A DNA stretch of 42,454 nucleotides from Clostridium sp. UBA2485 (GTDB taxonomy: Bacteria > Bacillota > Clostridia > Clostridiales > Clostridiaceae). The notes beneath the pieces are model-generated. The model saw only the letters and a list, made by a program, of their open reading frames with translations, ran no database searches and had not been told where the DNA came from. The position numbers and the translations under genes are program-made. Below are positions 25,363 to 34,556 of this stretch, piece after piece (position 1 is the stretch's first letter; every line of letters starts with the position of its first letter). The stretch is taken from contig NZ_DDOV01000027.1 of assembly GCF_002341865.1 (NCBI RefSeq), forward strand, positions 1-42,454, read 5' to 3'.

Positions 25363-25698
25363 ATGCATATGAAAATATTAGCTGCATTGATACTAGGGAT
25401 GATATTAGGATATTTCGTTCCATTGACAAAAAAACAAAAAGAAGTTAATGGTAAGTTACAACAACTAGGTGTAGTATTTTTGCTATTTTTCATGGGAGCC
25501 TCAATTGGTGCGAATGAAGAGGTAATAAAGAACATAGGATCGATAGGTTTGAAATCCTTTACATTTTCGCTATTAGCTTGTACTTTTAGTGTAATAGCTG
25601 TGTATTTTTTGAGCAAAAAAGTTTTTTGTAATGGAAAAGAAATACCTCAAGGAGAAAAAGAAGCTATAGTTGAAAAATGTGAAGAGGGGGGAATGTAA
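25363..25698 (+). CDS. lysO: LysO family lysine exporter, N-terminal part
   Basis: This 111-residue membrane protein matches the N-terminal third of LysO (YbjE/DUF340), a lysine exporter. It begins with a helix (LAALILGMILGYFVPL), has KLQQLGVVFLLFFMGASIGAN, a hallmark of the family, and a third helix. A short basic and acidic tail follows. The stop codon abuts the ATG of the next gene. In E. coli the two parts are one protein of about 299 residues; here they are separate polypeptides that should assemble. A GGGGG site precedes the start; either ATG of MHMK is possible. Confidence 0.85.
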   Translation: MHMKILAALILGMILGYFVPLTKKQKEVNGKLQQLGVVFLLFFMGASIGANEEVIKNIGSIGLKSFTFSLLACTFSVIAVYFLSKKVFCNGKEIPQGEKEAIVEKCEEGGM

Positions 25699-26295
25699 AT
25701 GACTATAATTGTCATAGGTTCAATGATTTTAGGCATCGGATTTGGGTATTTTATATTCCCACAAAGTATAATAGAAAATTTAGATAGTATTGCATCTATC
25801 TGTTTATATGTACTTATATTTTTAGTAGGAATTGATGTTGGATCAAATAAGAAGATAGTAAAAGATATAAAAGCTACAGGAATTAAAGTCCTCATTATAC
25901 CACTAGGAATTATTTTTGGTTCTTTATTTGGAGGATTTATAAGTGGATTGATATTTAATATGCCATATAATGAAAGCTTAGCAGTAGCTTCAGGCTTTGG
26001 ATGGTATAGCTTATCAGGAATTATGCTTACAGAACTTGCAAATGCACAGTTAGGTGCTATAGCATTTTTATCTAATGTATTTAGAGAAGTAATGGCAGTA
26101 ATATCCATACCTATATTAGCAAAAAAACTAAATTATTATTCCGCAATTGCACCTTGTGGAGCCGCTTCTATGGATACTACGCTACCTTTAGTAGCAAAAG
26201 CTACAAACTCAGAAATAGCGGTAATATCATTTATAAATGGAGTTATATTAACTTCCTTAGTACCGGTTTGCGTTACGTTTTTCTATAATCTTTAA
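25699..26295 (+). CDS. lysO: LysO family lysine exporter, C-terminal part
   Basis: The 198-residue membrane protein carries the rest of the LysO fold: IASICLYVLIFLVGIDVGSN, FGWYSLSGIMLTE, FLSNVFREV and APCGAASMDTTLPLV are conserved segments of DUF340 exporters. It starts right after the stop of the N-terminal gene, with GAGGGGGGAATG as a ribosome binding site. The split is clean, with no decay around the junction, so it looks like stable gene fission and not a frameshift. Confidence 0.88.
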   Translation: MTIIVIGSMILGIGFGYFIFPQSIIENLDSIASICLYVLIFLVGIDVGSNKKIVKDIKATGIKVLIIPLGIIFGSLFGGFISGLIFNMPYNESLAVASGFGWYSLSGIMLTELANAQLGAIAFLSNVFREVMAVISIPILAKKLNYYSAIAPCGAASMDTTLPLVAKATNSEIAVISFINGVILTSLVPVCVTFFYNL

Positions 26296-26302
26296 TTCAA
26301 TC

Positions 26303-26335
26303 AAGTAGATAATAAAATTTATTTATTATCTACTT
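26303..26335 (+). terminator. Intrinsic terminator after lysO
   Basis: AAGTAGATAATAAA and TTTATTATCTACTT form a perfect 14-base stem with a 5-base loop, followed by ATTTTTAT. Confidence 0.85.
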
Positions 26336-26513
26336 ATTTTTATTTAAAAGAAAATTTAGCTTTGATATAATAAATCTATAAGAGTTTTTATAATTTTTTA
26401 ATTGATAAGCTATAAAACTTATTATTGTAGGATATTTTGTGTTAAAAGATTTACCTGCAATTATGCATTAGAAACTATAAATAATGAAAATAGATCTTTG
26501 GTTTTTAATGTAG

Positions 26514-26687
26514 AGCAAATTTTATTATGAGAAAGCTAGATCTTATAAATATAGAGCTTTGTATGATATATATCCTGAAAATCTTGAAGATAAAAAAAGT
26601 ATATTAACTGAAGTAAAAGAAATAGAGGATTTTATACATACCATTAATAGAACAGCCTTTAATACCAAAGGAGATTTAATAAAGTGA
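26514..26687 (+). pseudogene. Decayed reading frame upstream of hydG
   Basis: About 57 codons are open without a start. They read EKARSYKYRALYDIYPENL and then a charged helical stretch ending TKGDLIK, with a stop just before the hydG ribosome binding site. Upstream, other frames carry protein-like pieces (ETINNENRSLVFNVEQ), as if one gene had suffered frameshifts. I do not recognise the family. Alternatively it is fortuitous A+T-rich open sequence. The rest of 26336-26513 shows nothing else. Confidence 0.35.
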
Positions 26688-26700
26688 TAGGAGGAAATAT

Positions 26701-28098
26701 ATGGAGAGATATAGAGGGGGAGATTTTATAATTCATGATGAAATTTTAGAAAGTATTAATTATGGATTAGAAAAATCAAAAGATATAAATTTTATTGAAA
26801 AATTATTAAATAAGGCTAAAGAAGGAAAAGGACTTAGTTATAAGGAGGCAGCAGTACTTTTAAGTGTAGAAGATGAGAAAATATTAAATAAAATATTTAA
26901 ATTGGCAAGAGAAGTTAAGGAAAAAATATATGGAAAAAGAATTGTAATATTTGCGCCACTTTATGTAGGTAATTATTGCGTTAACAATTGCAAATATTGT
27001 GGCTATAAAGCTTCAAATAAAGACTTTACTAGAAAAAAATTAACAATGGAAGAATTAAAAGAAGAAGTAAGAATTTTAGAGTCTTTAGGACATAAAAGAA
27101 TTGCATTAGAGGCAGGCGAAGATCCTGTTAATTTACCAATTGAATATGTGCTTCAATGTATAGAAAATATATATTCATTAAAATTTGATAATGGATCTAT
27201 TAGAAGAATAAATATAAATATAGCGGCAACTACTGTAGAAAACTATAAAAGGCTAAAAGAAGCAGATATAGGAACATATATATTATTCCAAGAGACTTAT
27301 CATAAAAAAAGCTATGAGGAATTCCATCTTAATGGTCCTAAGTGTAATTATGACTATCATACTACTGCAATGCATAGAGCTAGAGAAGCAGGAATAGATG
27401 ATATAGGATTAGGAGTATTATATGGATTATATGATTACAAGTATGAAACTATTGCAATGTTAATGCATGCAGAAAGTTTAGAGAAAGATACTGGAGTTGG
27501 TCCTCACACTGTTTCTGTTCCAAGGATAAAAGCGGCAGAAAATGTAAGCTTGGACAACTATCCACATTTAGTAAATGATGATGCATTTAAAAGAATAGTA
27601 GCGGTATTAAGGTTATCAGTGCCTTATGCTGGAATTATACTCTCTACTAGAGAAGAAGCAGATTTTAGAGATGAAGTAATTGCACTAGGAGTTTCACAAG
27701 TAAGTAGTGGTTCTTGTACAGGAGTAGGTGGATATCAACATCAAAAAGGCAAACCACAATTTGAGCTAGGAGATAATAGATCTCCAATAGAAATTATAGA
27801 AAGTTTATGTGAAAGTGGATATATTCCTAGTTATTGTACTGCTTGTTATAGAGAAGGACGAACTGGTGATAGATTTATGGCATTAGCAAAATCAGGTGAA
27901 ATAAATAATGTGTGCCAACCTAATGCATTACTAACTTTAAAAGAATTTATTATAGATTATGGTAGAGAAAAAACAAAAGTTTTGGGTGAAAATATAATAG
28001 AAAAAGAATTAGGCGAAATTAAAAATGAAGCTGTTAAAGCTTCTGTCATTGAAAAACTCAATAGAATTGAAAATGGAGAAAGAGATTTAAGATTCTAA
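26701..28098 (+). CDS. hydG: [FeFe]-hydrogenase maturase HydG (radical SAM tyrosine lyase)
   Basis: HydG splits tyrosine to make the CO and CN ligands of the hydrogenase H-cluster, delivering an Fe(CO)2(CN) synthon. The radical-SAM cluster motif CVNNCKYCGYK is at Cys93, Cys97 and Cys100. The C-terminal auxiliary cluster cysteines are in YCTACYREGRTGDRFM and further on in NNVCQPNA, which separates HydG from ThiH. SSGSCTGVGGYQ and QFELGDNRSP are family segments. Length (465) is normal. A TAGGAGG site precedes the ATG, and hydF starts 18 bases after the stop, so the two maturases form an operon. Confidence 0.96.
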   Translation: MERYRGGDFIIHDEILESINYGLEKSKDINFIEKLLNKAKEGKGLSYKEAAVLLSVEDEKILNKIFKLAREVKEKIYGKRIVIFAPLYVGNYCVNNCKYCGYKASNKDFTRKKLTMEELKEEVRILESLGHKRIALEAGEDPVNLPIEYVLQCIENIYSLKFDNGSIRRININIAATTVENYKRLKEADIGTYILFQETYHKKSYEEFHLNGPKCNYDYHTTAMHRAREAGIDDIGLGVLYGLYDYKYETIAMLMHAESLEKDTGVGPHTVSVPRIKAAENVSLDNYPHLVNDDAFKRIVAVLRLSVPYAGIILSTREEADFRDEVIALGVSQVSSGSCTGVGGYQHQKGKPQFELGDNRSPIEIIESLCESGYIPSYCTACYREGRTGDRFMALAKSGEINNVCQPNALLTLKEFIIDYGREKTKVLGENIIEKELGEIKNEAVKASVIEKLNRIENGERDLRF

Positions 28099-28116
28099 GA
28101 TAAAGGAGTTTATATT

Positions 28117-29310
28117 ATGTTGCAAACACCAAATTCAAATAGAGTTCATATATCTGTATTTGGAAGGAGAAATGTAGGAAAATCTACTCTTATAAATGGA
28201 TTAACTAACCAAAATACATCTTTGGTTTCCGAAGTAAAAGGTACTACTACAGATCCAGTATATAAAGCTATAGAGTTTCATCCAATAGGTCCAGTGGTTT
28301 TCATTGATACTGCAGGTATTGATGATGAAGGGGATATTGGAAATCTTCGTATTGAAAAAACTAAAGAAGTTTTATTAAAAACTGATGTAGCTATACTACT
28401 TTTTGATGATGAAAGTTTTAAGGGTTTTGAAATTGAAAGGCATTGGTACAATTTATTAAAAGAGAAAAACATTCCTGTGGTTGGTGCTATAAATATAAAG
28501 AATATAAATTCTATAGATAAACATAATCTATCTAATATATTTGATATTAAAATTATAGAAATTAATGCCATTACAAAGGACAATTTAAATCAGCTAAAAG
28601 AGGAATTAGTAAAAATAATTTCTAAAACAGAAAACGACTTATTAATATTAGGGGATATTATTAAACCCAAGAGTAAAGTATTATTAGTGGCTCCACAGGA
28701 TATTCAAGCTCCAAAAGGGAGATTAATACTCCCACAGGTACAAACTTTAAGAGATATATTGGATCATCATGGTATTCCTATGATAGTTACTTTAGATGAG
28801 GTAGAGGATGCTCTAAAGCTTTTAAATAATAAGCCTGATTTAGTTGTGGTAGATTCTCAGGTATTTAAAATTGTTAATGAATTAATACCTAGGGATGTGC
28901 CATTGACTTCTTTTTCTATTTTGATGGCAAGGCAAAAAGGAGACTTGAAGACTTTGGTAGATGGAGCAAAGACTATAGATAAGCTTAAAAGTGGAGATAA
29001 AGTATTAATTTCAGAGGCTTGTAGTCATCATAGCTTAAAAGGGGATATTGCAAGAGAAAAGATTCCTAAACTTTTAAGCAGCAAGATTAAAGGAATAGAA
29101 ATTCATAATGTAAGTGGAAGTGATTTCCCAAAAGATTTATCACAATATAAATTGGTTATACACTGCGGTTCTTGTATGTTTAATAGAGCTCAATTTATGT
29201 CAAGAATAAACTGTTGTAATAATGTTAATGTATCTATAACTAATTTTGGATTAGCAATAGCAAAATTAAATGACATGTTGGATAGAGTTATAGAACCCTT
29301 TAAATTGTAA
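28117..29310 (+). CDS. hydF: [FeFe]-hydrogenase maturase HydF (GTPase scaffold)
   Basis: HydF carries the H-cluster precursor and transfers it to apo-HydA. The GTPase domain has P-loop GRRNVGKST (residues 16-24), GTTTDP and IDTAGIDDEG. The C-terminal cluster domain has Cys302-x-His304 (EACSHH) and His349-Cys350-xx-Cys353 (HCGSC), the CxH...HCxxC signature of the family. Length (397) is typical. It follows hydG with an AAAGGAG site. HydE, the third maturase, is not in this window and must be elsewhere. An IS630-family insertion follows 29 bases downstream. Confidence 0.96.
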   Translation: MLQTPNSNRVHISVFGRRNVGKSTLINGLTNQNTSLVSEVKGTTTDPVYKAIEFHPIGPVVFIDTAGIDDEGDIGNLRIEKTKEVLLKTDVAILLFDDESFKGFEIERHWYNLLKEKNIPVVGAINIKNINSIDKHNLSNIFDIKIIEINAITKDNLNQLKEELVKIISKTENDLLILGDIIKPKSKVLLVAPQDIQAPKGRLILPQVQTLRDILDHHGIPMIVTLDEVEDALKLLNNKPDLVVVDSQVFKIVNELIPRDVPLTSFSILMARQKGDLKTLVDGAKTIDKLKSGDKVLISEACSHHSLKGDIAREKIPKLLSSKIKGIEIHNVSGSDFPKDLSQYKLVIHCGSCMFNRAQFMSRINCCNNVNVSITNFGLAIAKLNDMLDRVIEPFKL

Positions 29311-29340
29311 TGTAGACTAATATATAATTAATTTATATTA

Positions 29341-30530
29341 TAGGGTTTCACAGTGAAAAATTAAGTTATACAGAATAATTTAAATTCCTTTTCAAATACT
29401 AAATGTACGTGGAAAGGAGTTTAGATTATGGGAAGAAAATCACTAGAAGTAAATTCATTACATGGATATAAAATTGAAGATTTAATTAATTTGAAAAACA
29501 CAACAGAGTCTAAGTATGCTAGGTTAGTATTAACTATTATTACTATGAGATATTATGGTCATTCCAATAATGAAATTATTAAAAATACAGGTTTAAGTGT
29601 TCCAACTATAGTTGGACATATTAAAAATTGGAATATTCATGGTATAAAAGCTATAAAAGATCATCGCGGTGGATCTATGAGTAAACTTGAACCTAAGATT
29701 GTTGATAATCTTATTTATGTAACTATCAACAAAACGCCTATAGACTTTGAGTTCACTAGTAACGCCTGGACTTGTGAACTTTTAGCTCTATATATTAATA
29801 AAACTTTCGGAATACAAGTTTCTTATGAAACCATTAGAAGAACTCTAATAGCTAATAACTTATCTTACAAAAGAGCACAAGCTAAACCTACTAAAAATGA
29901 CAAAGATGAGCAAGAAGCTTTTAAAAAAAATCTCAGAGACACTAGATACTTTAGAATCTTCATCTGATGTAGTTGTTTACGCATTAGATGAAACTTCTGT
30001 TAGTGTAGAGTCAAATAATCGTTCTTTATGGAGTATGGTAGGACATCCCCCTATTCTTGAAAAGAATGGTTCACATAAAGGAATCAATATTATAGGCTCT
30101 ACTTCAATTTTAAATGAATTTCATACAGTTAACGATATATATTCTTCCCAACAATCAATAACATCAAAAGAAATAAAATCTCATATTGAATATCTGTTGA
30201 AAATTAATGATGATAAAAAAGTTGTAATATTTATGGATAACGCTAAAATTCATAAAAGTTTATTAATGGAAAGCTTTTATTATGATAACAAAGATAATCT
30301 TTCTATTATATTTCTACCAAAGTATTCTCCTGATATGAATCCACAAGAGAATGTTTGGAATCATTTAAAAGCTAAGTTGTTTAAACCATCTGCTAGAAAA
30401 TCTATTTATGAATTAGCTTCAGATATTAAAATGATTTTTGACGAACTTAATGATAATCCTTATGAAATTCATTCGCTAGCTTATGCTAGAAATTTCCTAG
30501 TATAAATTAAATTTCGAGTTTGGAACCCTA
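29341..30530 (+). mobile_element. IS630-family insertion sequence
   Basis: Terminal repeats of about 33 bases flank the transposase ORFs: the left end at 29339-29371 (TATAGGGTTTCACAG...) and the right end at 30500-30532 match with about nine differences. A TA dinucleotide lies at each edge, as expected for IS630/Tc1-mariner target duplication. The insertion lies between hydF and the hydABC terminator and interrupts no recognised gene. Confidence 0.88.
29428..30505 (+). CDS. IS630-family transposase, frameshifted at an A8 tract
   Basis: The transposase is in two overlapping frames (29428-29967 and 29897-30505). The first encodes paired helix-turn-helix domains (YGHSNNEIIKNTGLS, VSYETIRRTL). 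The second encodes the DDE catalytic domain: ALDETSV, FMDNAKIH and the NPQENVWNHLK glutamate. The frames join at an A8 run (29923-29930). Moving into the second frame needs a +1 shift, or loss of one A. Production of the full protein by ribosomal or transcriptional slippage is possible; otherwise the copy is dead. An AAAGGAG site precedes the ATG. The last codon and stop overlap the right terminal repeat. Confidence 0.88.
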
Positions 30531-30563
30531 TATAGGGTTCCACAATGAAAATTTAACTTATGC
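30531..30563 (+). repeat. Solo left end of a second IS630-family copy
   Basis: TATAGGGTTCCACAATG and the following bases to TTATGC repeat the left terminal repeat at 29339-29371 in the same orientation, with about five differences. It begins at the same TA that ends the intact copy, giving the palindrome GGAACCCTATATAGGGTTCC across the junction. No transposase follows. Confidence 0.75.
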
Positions 30564-30605
30564 ATGATTTTAATTCCCACGACAAAAGTTCTTTTCTATG
30601 AATGA

Positions 30606-30764
30606 AAAATTAAGAATGAAAGATGAAGAATTATGGTTAAAACTCCACGACTAAAGCCTTTGGAGTTTTTTAAAAACAAATTTTATTTTAAGAAATTCAC
30701 CTTTAGTGAATTTTTTCCCAAATTCTTCATTCTTCATTATTAATCCTTAATTTCTAAGGATTAA
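30606..30764. repeat. MITE-like hairpin element
   Basis: The ends are imperfect inverted repeats built on ATTAAGAATGAA and GATGAAGAATT (30606-30632 against 30720-30752). Inside are two hairpins: AAAACTCCA/TGGAGTTTT (30639-30647, 30661-30669) and AAATTCAC/GTGAATTT (30693-30700, 30706-30713). A third stem, TTAATCCTTA/TAAGGATTAA, lies at 30740-30764. It encodes nothing. A short non-coding unit with terminal inverted repeats fits a miniature transposable element. Confidence 0.6.
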
Positions 30765-30834
30765 AGCTGTTTTTATAGAAAATTTATTTTCCAGAGTATA
30801 TATTAAGTTTTCGCATTGTATGCTTATATAGGAC

Positions 30835-30876
30835 TTTATTAAAGACTAACAATAAAAATTGTTAGTCTTTAATAAA
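30835..30876 (-). terminator. hydABC terminator
   Basis: A perfect 18-base stem (30835-30852 with 30859-30876) has a 6-base A-rich loop, with its minus-strand side ending in TTAGTCTTTAATAAA. It lies 20 bases after the hydA stop. Confidence 0.85.
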
Positions 30877-30895
30877 ATTTCCGTAAATTTAACTA

Positions 30896-32629
30896 TTATT
30901 TTTTACTATAATGAGTGTGAAGAAGTTCATGAGATTTTTTATTATAAGGCTCTCCTAAAAACTCATCATAAAGTTTTATGATATATGGATTCTCATGAGA
31001 TTTTCTTATCGATTTATTTTTATCTTCTTTATATAATGCAGCTCTGCGTTTTTCAAGAATAGAAGTATCGTCTTTAGAATAAGGCTGGCCACCTCCATTA
31101 ATACAGCCGCCAGGGCATGCCATTATTTCAATTAAATGATAATTAGCAGTGCCATTTTTAATTTTTTCAAGCAAGTTTCTTGCATTCCCAAGACCACTTG
31201 CAATAGCTACATTAACATAGATATCTTTAATTTTTATAGTAGCTTCTTTAACACCATCTAAACCTCTAACAGAAGTAAAATCTAAATTTAAAAGTTCCTC
31301 TTTAGTAATCCATTCATATGCTGTACGTAATGCAGCCTCCATAACTCCACCGCTAGCACCAAAGATTGTACCAGCGCCAGTAGATTCGCCTAATGGATTA
31401 TCAAAGATATCTTCATCTAAAGAAGTTAAGTTAATCCCAGCTTCTCTTATCATTTTTGCTAGTTCCCTTGTACTAATAACAATATCAACATCTGGAATTC
31501 CATTTCTAGACATTTCTGGTCTTGAAGCTTCATATTTTTTGGCAAGACAAGGCATTACTGAAACAACTACTAAGTTTTTAGGATCAATATTCATCTTCTC
31601 AGCCCAATAGGTTTTAGCAATAGCTCCCCACATTTGTTGAGGAGATTTACAGGTTGAAGGTACGTCTAGTAAATCATGGAATTGATGTTCAAAAAATGAA
31701 ACCCATCCAGGGCAACAACTTGTTAACATAGGAAGTTTTCCGCTATTTTCAAATCTATGAATAAATTCAGCAGCTTCTTCCATGATAGTAAGGTCTGCAC
31801 CAAAATTAGTATCAAACACATAATCAAAACCAATTTTTCTTAGCGCTGAAACCATTTTTCCTGTAACAGGGTTATCATCATCTATACCAAATTCTTCTCC
31901 TAGTGCTGCCCGTATTGCTGGTGCCGTTTGAACAACTACAATCTTATCCTTTTGATTTATTGCTCTCCAAACCTTTGAAGTGTTATCTACTTCAGTCAGC
32001 GCACCGGTTGGACAAACAGAAACGCATTGGCCGCAGAAAGTACAGCTTGTCTCTGTCATAGGTTCACCAAAAGCAGGAGAAATAACAGTTTGAAATCCTC
32101 TTTCTACAGCACTCAATACCCCTACAGTTTGAACTACATCACACATAGTGGTGCATCTTCTACACAATATACATTTATCTAAATCTCTAACAATTGAATT
32201 ACTGGATGTATCTAGTGGATAAGTAGACATTTCGCCAAAGTAGGGTATTTCCCTTATACCTAAATCAGCAGCCAACTTTTGAAGTTCACAATGCATGCTT
32301 TTATGACAAAGCAAGCAATTTTGTGGATGATCTGAAAGCAATAATTCCACTACTGCTCTACGAGAAGCAATTGCTCTAGCAGTATTAGTTTTTACTACCA
32401 TACCATTTTGAACTATTGTAGAACAAGCTGGTGCAAGATTTCTTCTTCCTTCTATTTCAACTACGCAAACTCTACAGGAAGCAGGCTGATTTTTAGTTTT
32501 ATCATCATGCAATTTTAAATAACATAAATTTGGTATATTTATATTAAGTTTTTTAGCAGCATCGAGCACTGTTGAACCTTCTTGAATAGATACATCTATA
32601 TCGTTTACTTTAAGTGAAATCAAACTCAT
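30896..32629 (-). CDS. hydA: [FeFe]-hydrogenase catalytic subunit HydA (HydABC type)
   Basis: This subunit reduces protons to hydrogen at the H-cluster. The H-cluster cysteines are Cys306, Cys361, Cys505 and Cys509 (TSCCPGW, MPCLAKK, MACPGGC), each exactly six residues beyond those of C. pasteurianum CpI; the proton-relay Cys305 is present. Accessory clusters: [2Fe-2S] with Cys36, 52, 55, 69; His-ligated [4Fe-4S] with His101, Cys105, 108, 114; two ferredoxin-type clusters with Cys153-163 and Cys196-206. At 577 residues it lacks the C-terminal [2Fe-2S] extension of Thermotoga HydA. It is the last gene of hydCBA, 20 bases after hydB, so it is most likely the trimeric bifurcating enzyme that uses NADH and reduced ferredoxin together. 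Confidence 0.96.
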   Translation of the reverse strand: MSLISLKVNDIDVSIQEGSTVLDAAKKLNINIPNLCYLKLHDDKTKNQPASCRVCVVEIEGRRNLAPACSTIVQNGMVVKTNTARAIASRRAVVELLLSDHPQNCLLCHKSMHCELQKLAADLGIREIPYFGEMSTYPLDTSSNSIVRDLDKCILCRRCTTMCDVVQTVGVLSAVERGFQTVISPAFGEPMTETSCTFCGQCVSVCPTGALTEVDNTSKVWRAINQKDKIVVVQTAPAIRAALGEEFGIDDDNPVTGKMVSALRKIGFDYVFDTNFGADLTIMEEAAEFIHRFENSGKLPMLTSCCPGWVSFFEHQFHDLLDVPSTCKSPQQMWGAIAKTYWAEKMNIDPKNLVVVSVMPCLAKKYEASRPEMSRNGIPDVDIVISTRELAKMIREAGINLTSLDEDIFDNPLGESTGAGTIFGASGGVMEAALRTAYEWITKEELLNLDFTSVRGLDGVKEATIKIKDIYVNVAIASGLGNARNLLEKIKNGTANYHLIEIMACPGGCINGGGQPYSKDDTSILEKRRAALYKEDKNKSIRKSHENPYIIKLYDEFLGEPYNKKSHELLHTHYSKK

Positions 32630-32649
32630 TTTTATACCCCTTTTCTATA

Positions 32650-34545
32650 TTATTTAAGTATAATAGCATCAACTGGACAACTTATCTTACAGTTACCACA
32701 CTTTATGCATTTTTCTTGATTTATGCTATGGCGAAGCTTAACTTTACCAGTAATACAATTCACTGGACATTGTCTTGCGCATTTAGTACATCCTATACAT
32801 TTATCTGTAATTACATATTTAAGTAAATCCTTGCAAACTCCTGAAGGACAAGTTTTATCAAATACATGAGCTTCATACTCATTCATAAAATATTTCATAG
32901 TGCTTAATATAGGATTAGGGGCAGTTTGCCCAAGACCGCATAATGAGGTATCTTTAATAATCTCTGAAAGTTCCTTTAATCTTTCAAGAGTTTGAGCATC
33001 ACCTTTTCCTTTAGAAATTCTATCTAACATTTCTAATAAGCGAGTAGTTCCAATTCTACAAGGAGTACATTTACCACAGGATTCTTCTCTTGTGAATTCA
33101 AGATAAAATTTGGCTATATCAACCATACAATTATCTTCATCCATAACTATCATTCCACCAGAGCCCATCATTGAGCCAATAGAATTTAAAGATTCGTAAG
33201 CTATAGGAGTATTAAGATATTGGGCAGGAATGCATCCACCAGACGGACCACCAGTTTGTACTGCTTTAAACTTGCGGTTATTTTTAATCCCTCCGCCAAT
33301 GTCATATATTATTTCCTTCAATGTTGTACCCATTGGTACTTCAACTAACCCAACATTATTTATTTTACCTGCTAGTGCAAAAACCTTAGTACCTTTAGAG
33401 GTAGCTGTACCAATTTGATTATACCAATCAGCACCTTTGTTTATAATTACAGGTATAGAAGCAAGAGTTTCTACATTATTAACACAGGTTGGTTTACACC
33501 ATAATCCTGATTCTGCTGGAAAGGGAGGTTTATTTGTAGGTTCTCCTCTTTCACCTTCAATAGAGTGAATTAATGCAGTTTCTTCACCGCATACAAAGGC
33601 ACCAGCACCATATTTAATTTGTATGTCAAAATTAAAACCAGTATTTAAAATGTTTTTTCCTAGTAATCCTAATTCTCTTGCTTGCTTAATTGCAATTTCC
33701 AATCTACTTATAGCAAGAGGGTATTCAGCTCTTATATAAACACAGCCAATAGAAGCTCCAATTGCATAGCCAGCAATTGCCATTGCTTCTATAACACTAT
33801 GAGGATCACCTTCTAATATAGAACGATCCATAAATGCTCCAGGATCACCTTCATCTGCATTACAAATTATATATTTTTCATCAGATTTATAACTTTTAGC
33901 CATATGCCATTTTTTACCGGTAGGGAAGCCACCACCACCTCTACCGCGTAGACCAGAATCGTTAATTATATTTATAACCCCATCTTGACCTAGTTCTGTT
34001 AAAGATATTCCAAGAGCAAGATATCCATTTTCAGCAATATATTCTTGTATATTTTCAGGATCTATTAATCCACAATTCCTTAAAGCAATTCTTACTTGCT
34101 TTTTATAAAATGTCATTTCATCCTGTGTTTTAACTTTTTTACTTATGGTAGGCTCCTCATATAATAATCTTTCTATAATCTCACCATTAACTAAATGGGA
34201 TTCTACAATTTCTCTAGTATCTTTTGGAGAAACATGAACATAAAAGACATCATCAGGAGTAATTTTTACTATAGGACCTTTTTCACAAAATCCAAAACAG
34301 CCAGTTGTAGTTACAAAGATTTCTTTTGAAAGACCAAAATCTTCAATTTCTTTAATTAGATTTTCTTTAATTAGGTCGCTTTCAGCAGATTTACAGCCAG
34401 TTCCACCACAAATTAATATAACCTTTCTATATTGAGCTTCACTATAATTATAATTGTCACAACCAGTAGATTTTCTTATATTTAATAAATTTTTGTTATC
34501 ATTATGAATTTTTTTTAGTTCTTCAAATGAAGCCATTTTATTCAA
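32650..34545 (-). CDS. hydB: HydB, NuoF-like NADH/FMN subunit of bifurcating hydrogenase
   Basis: HydB binds NAD(H) and FMN and is the likely site of electron bifurcation. It has an N-terminal thioredoxin-like [2Fe-2S] domain (CGGTGCKS, TTGCFGFCEKGP), the NuoF core with GRGGGGFPTGKKW (FMN), NADEGDPGAFMDR and GERGEPTNKPPFP, an iron-sulfur motif ESCGKCTPCRIG, and a C-terminal 2x[4Fe-4S] ferredoxin domain (CIGCTKCARQC, CIKCGNCKISC). Length (631) fits the family. I keep the TTG start because GGAGG lies 7 bases before it; the ATG three codons later would be 16 bases away. It is 11 bases after hydC. Confidence 0.95.
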   Translation of the reverse strand: MNKMASFEELKKIHNDNKNLLNIRKSTGCDNYNYSEAQYRKVILICGGTGCKSAESDLIKENLIKEIEDFGLSKEIFVTTTGCFGFCEKGPIVKITPDDVFYVHVSPKDTREIVESHLVNGEIIERLLYEEPTISKKVKTQDEMTFYKKQVRIALRNCGLIDPENIQEYIAENGYLALGISLTELGQDGVINIINDSGLRGRGGGGFPTGKKWHMAKSYKSDEKYIICNADEGDPGAFMDRSILEGDPHSVIEAMAIAGYAIGASIGCVYIRAEYPLAISRLEIAIKQARELGLLGKNILNTGFNFDIQIKYGAGAFVCGEETALIHSIEGERGEPTNKPPFPAESGLWCKPTCVNNVETLASIPVIINKGADWYNQIGTATSKGTKVFALAGKINNVGLVEVPMGTTLKEIIYDIGGGIKNNRKFKAVQTGGPSGGCIPAQYLNTPIAYESLNSIGSMMGSGGMIVMDEDNCMVDIAKFYLEFTREESCGKCTPCRIGTTRLLEMLDRISKGKGDAQTLERLKELSEIIKDTSLCGLGQTAPNPILSTMKYFMNEYEAHVFDKTCPSGVCKDLLKYVITDKCIGCTKCARQCPVNCITGKVKLRHSINQEKCIKCGNCKISCPVDAIILK

Positions 34546-34556
34546 GATACCGCCTC

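Noticed and set aside
25223..25429. 69-codon N-terminal extension of the DUF6414-like frame
   Set aside because: It lacks a ribosome binding site and overlaps the divergent lysO start, whereas the GTG at 25222 has a good AAAGGAGTG site.
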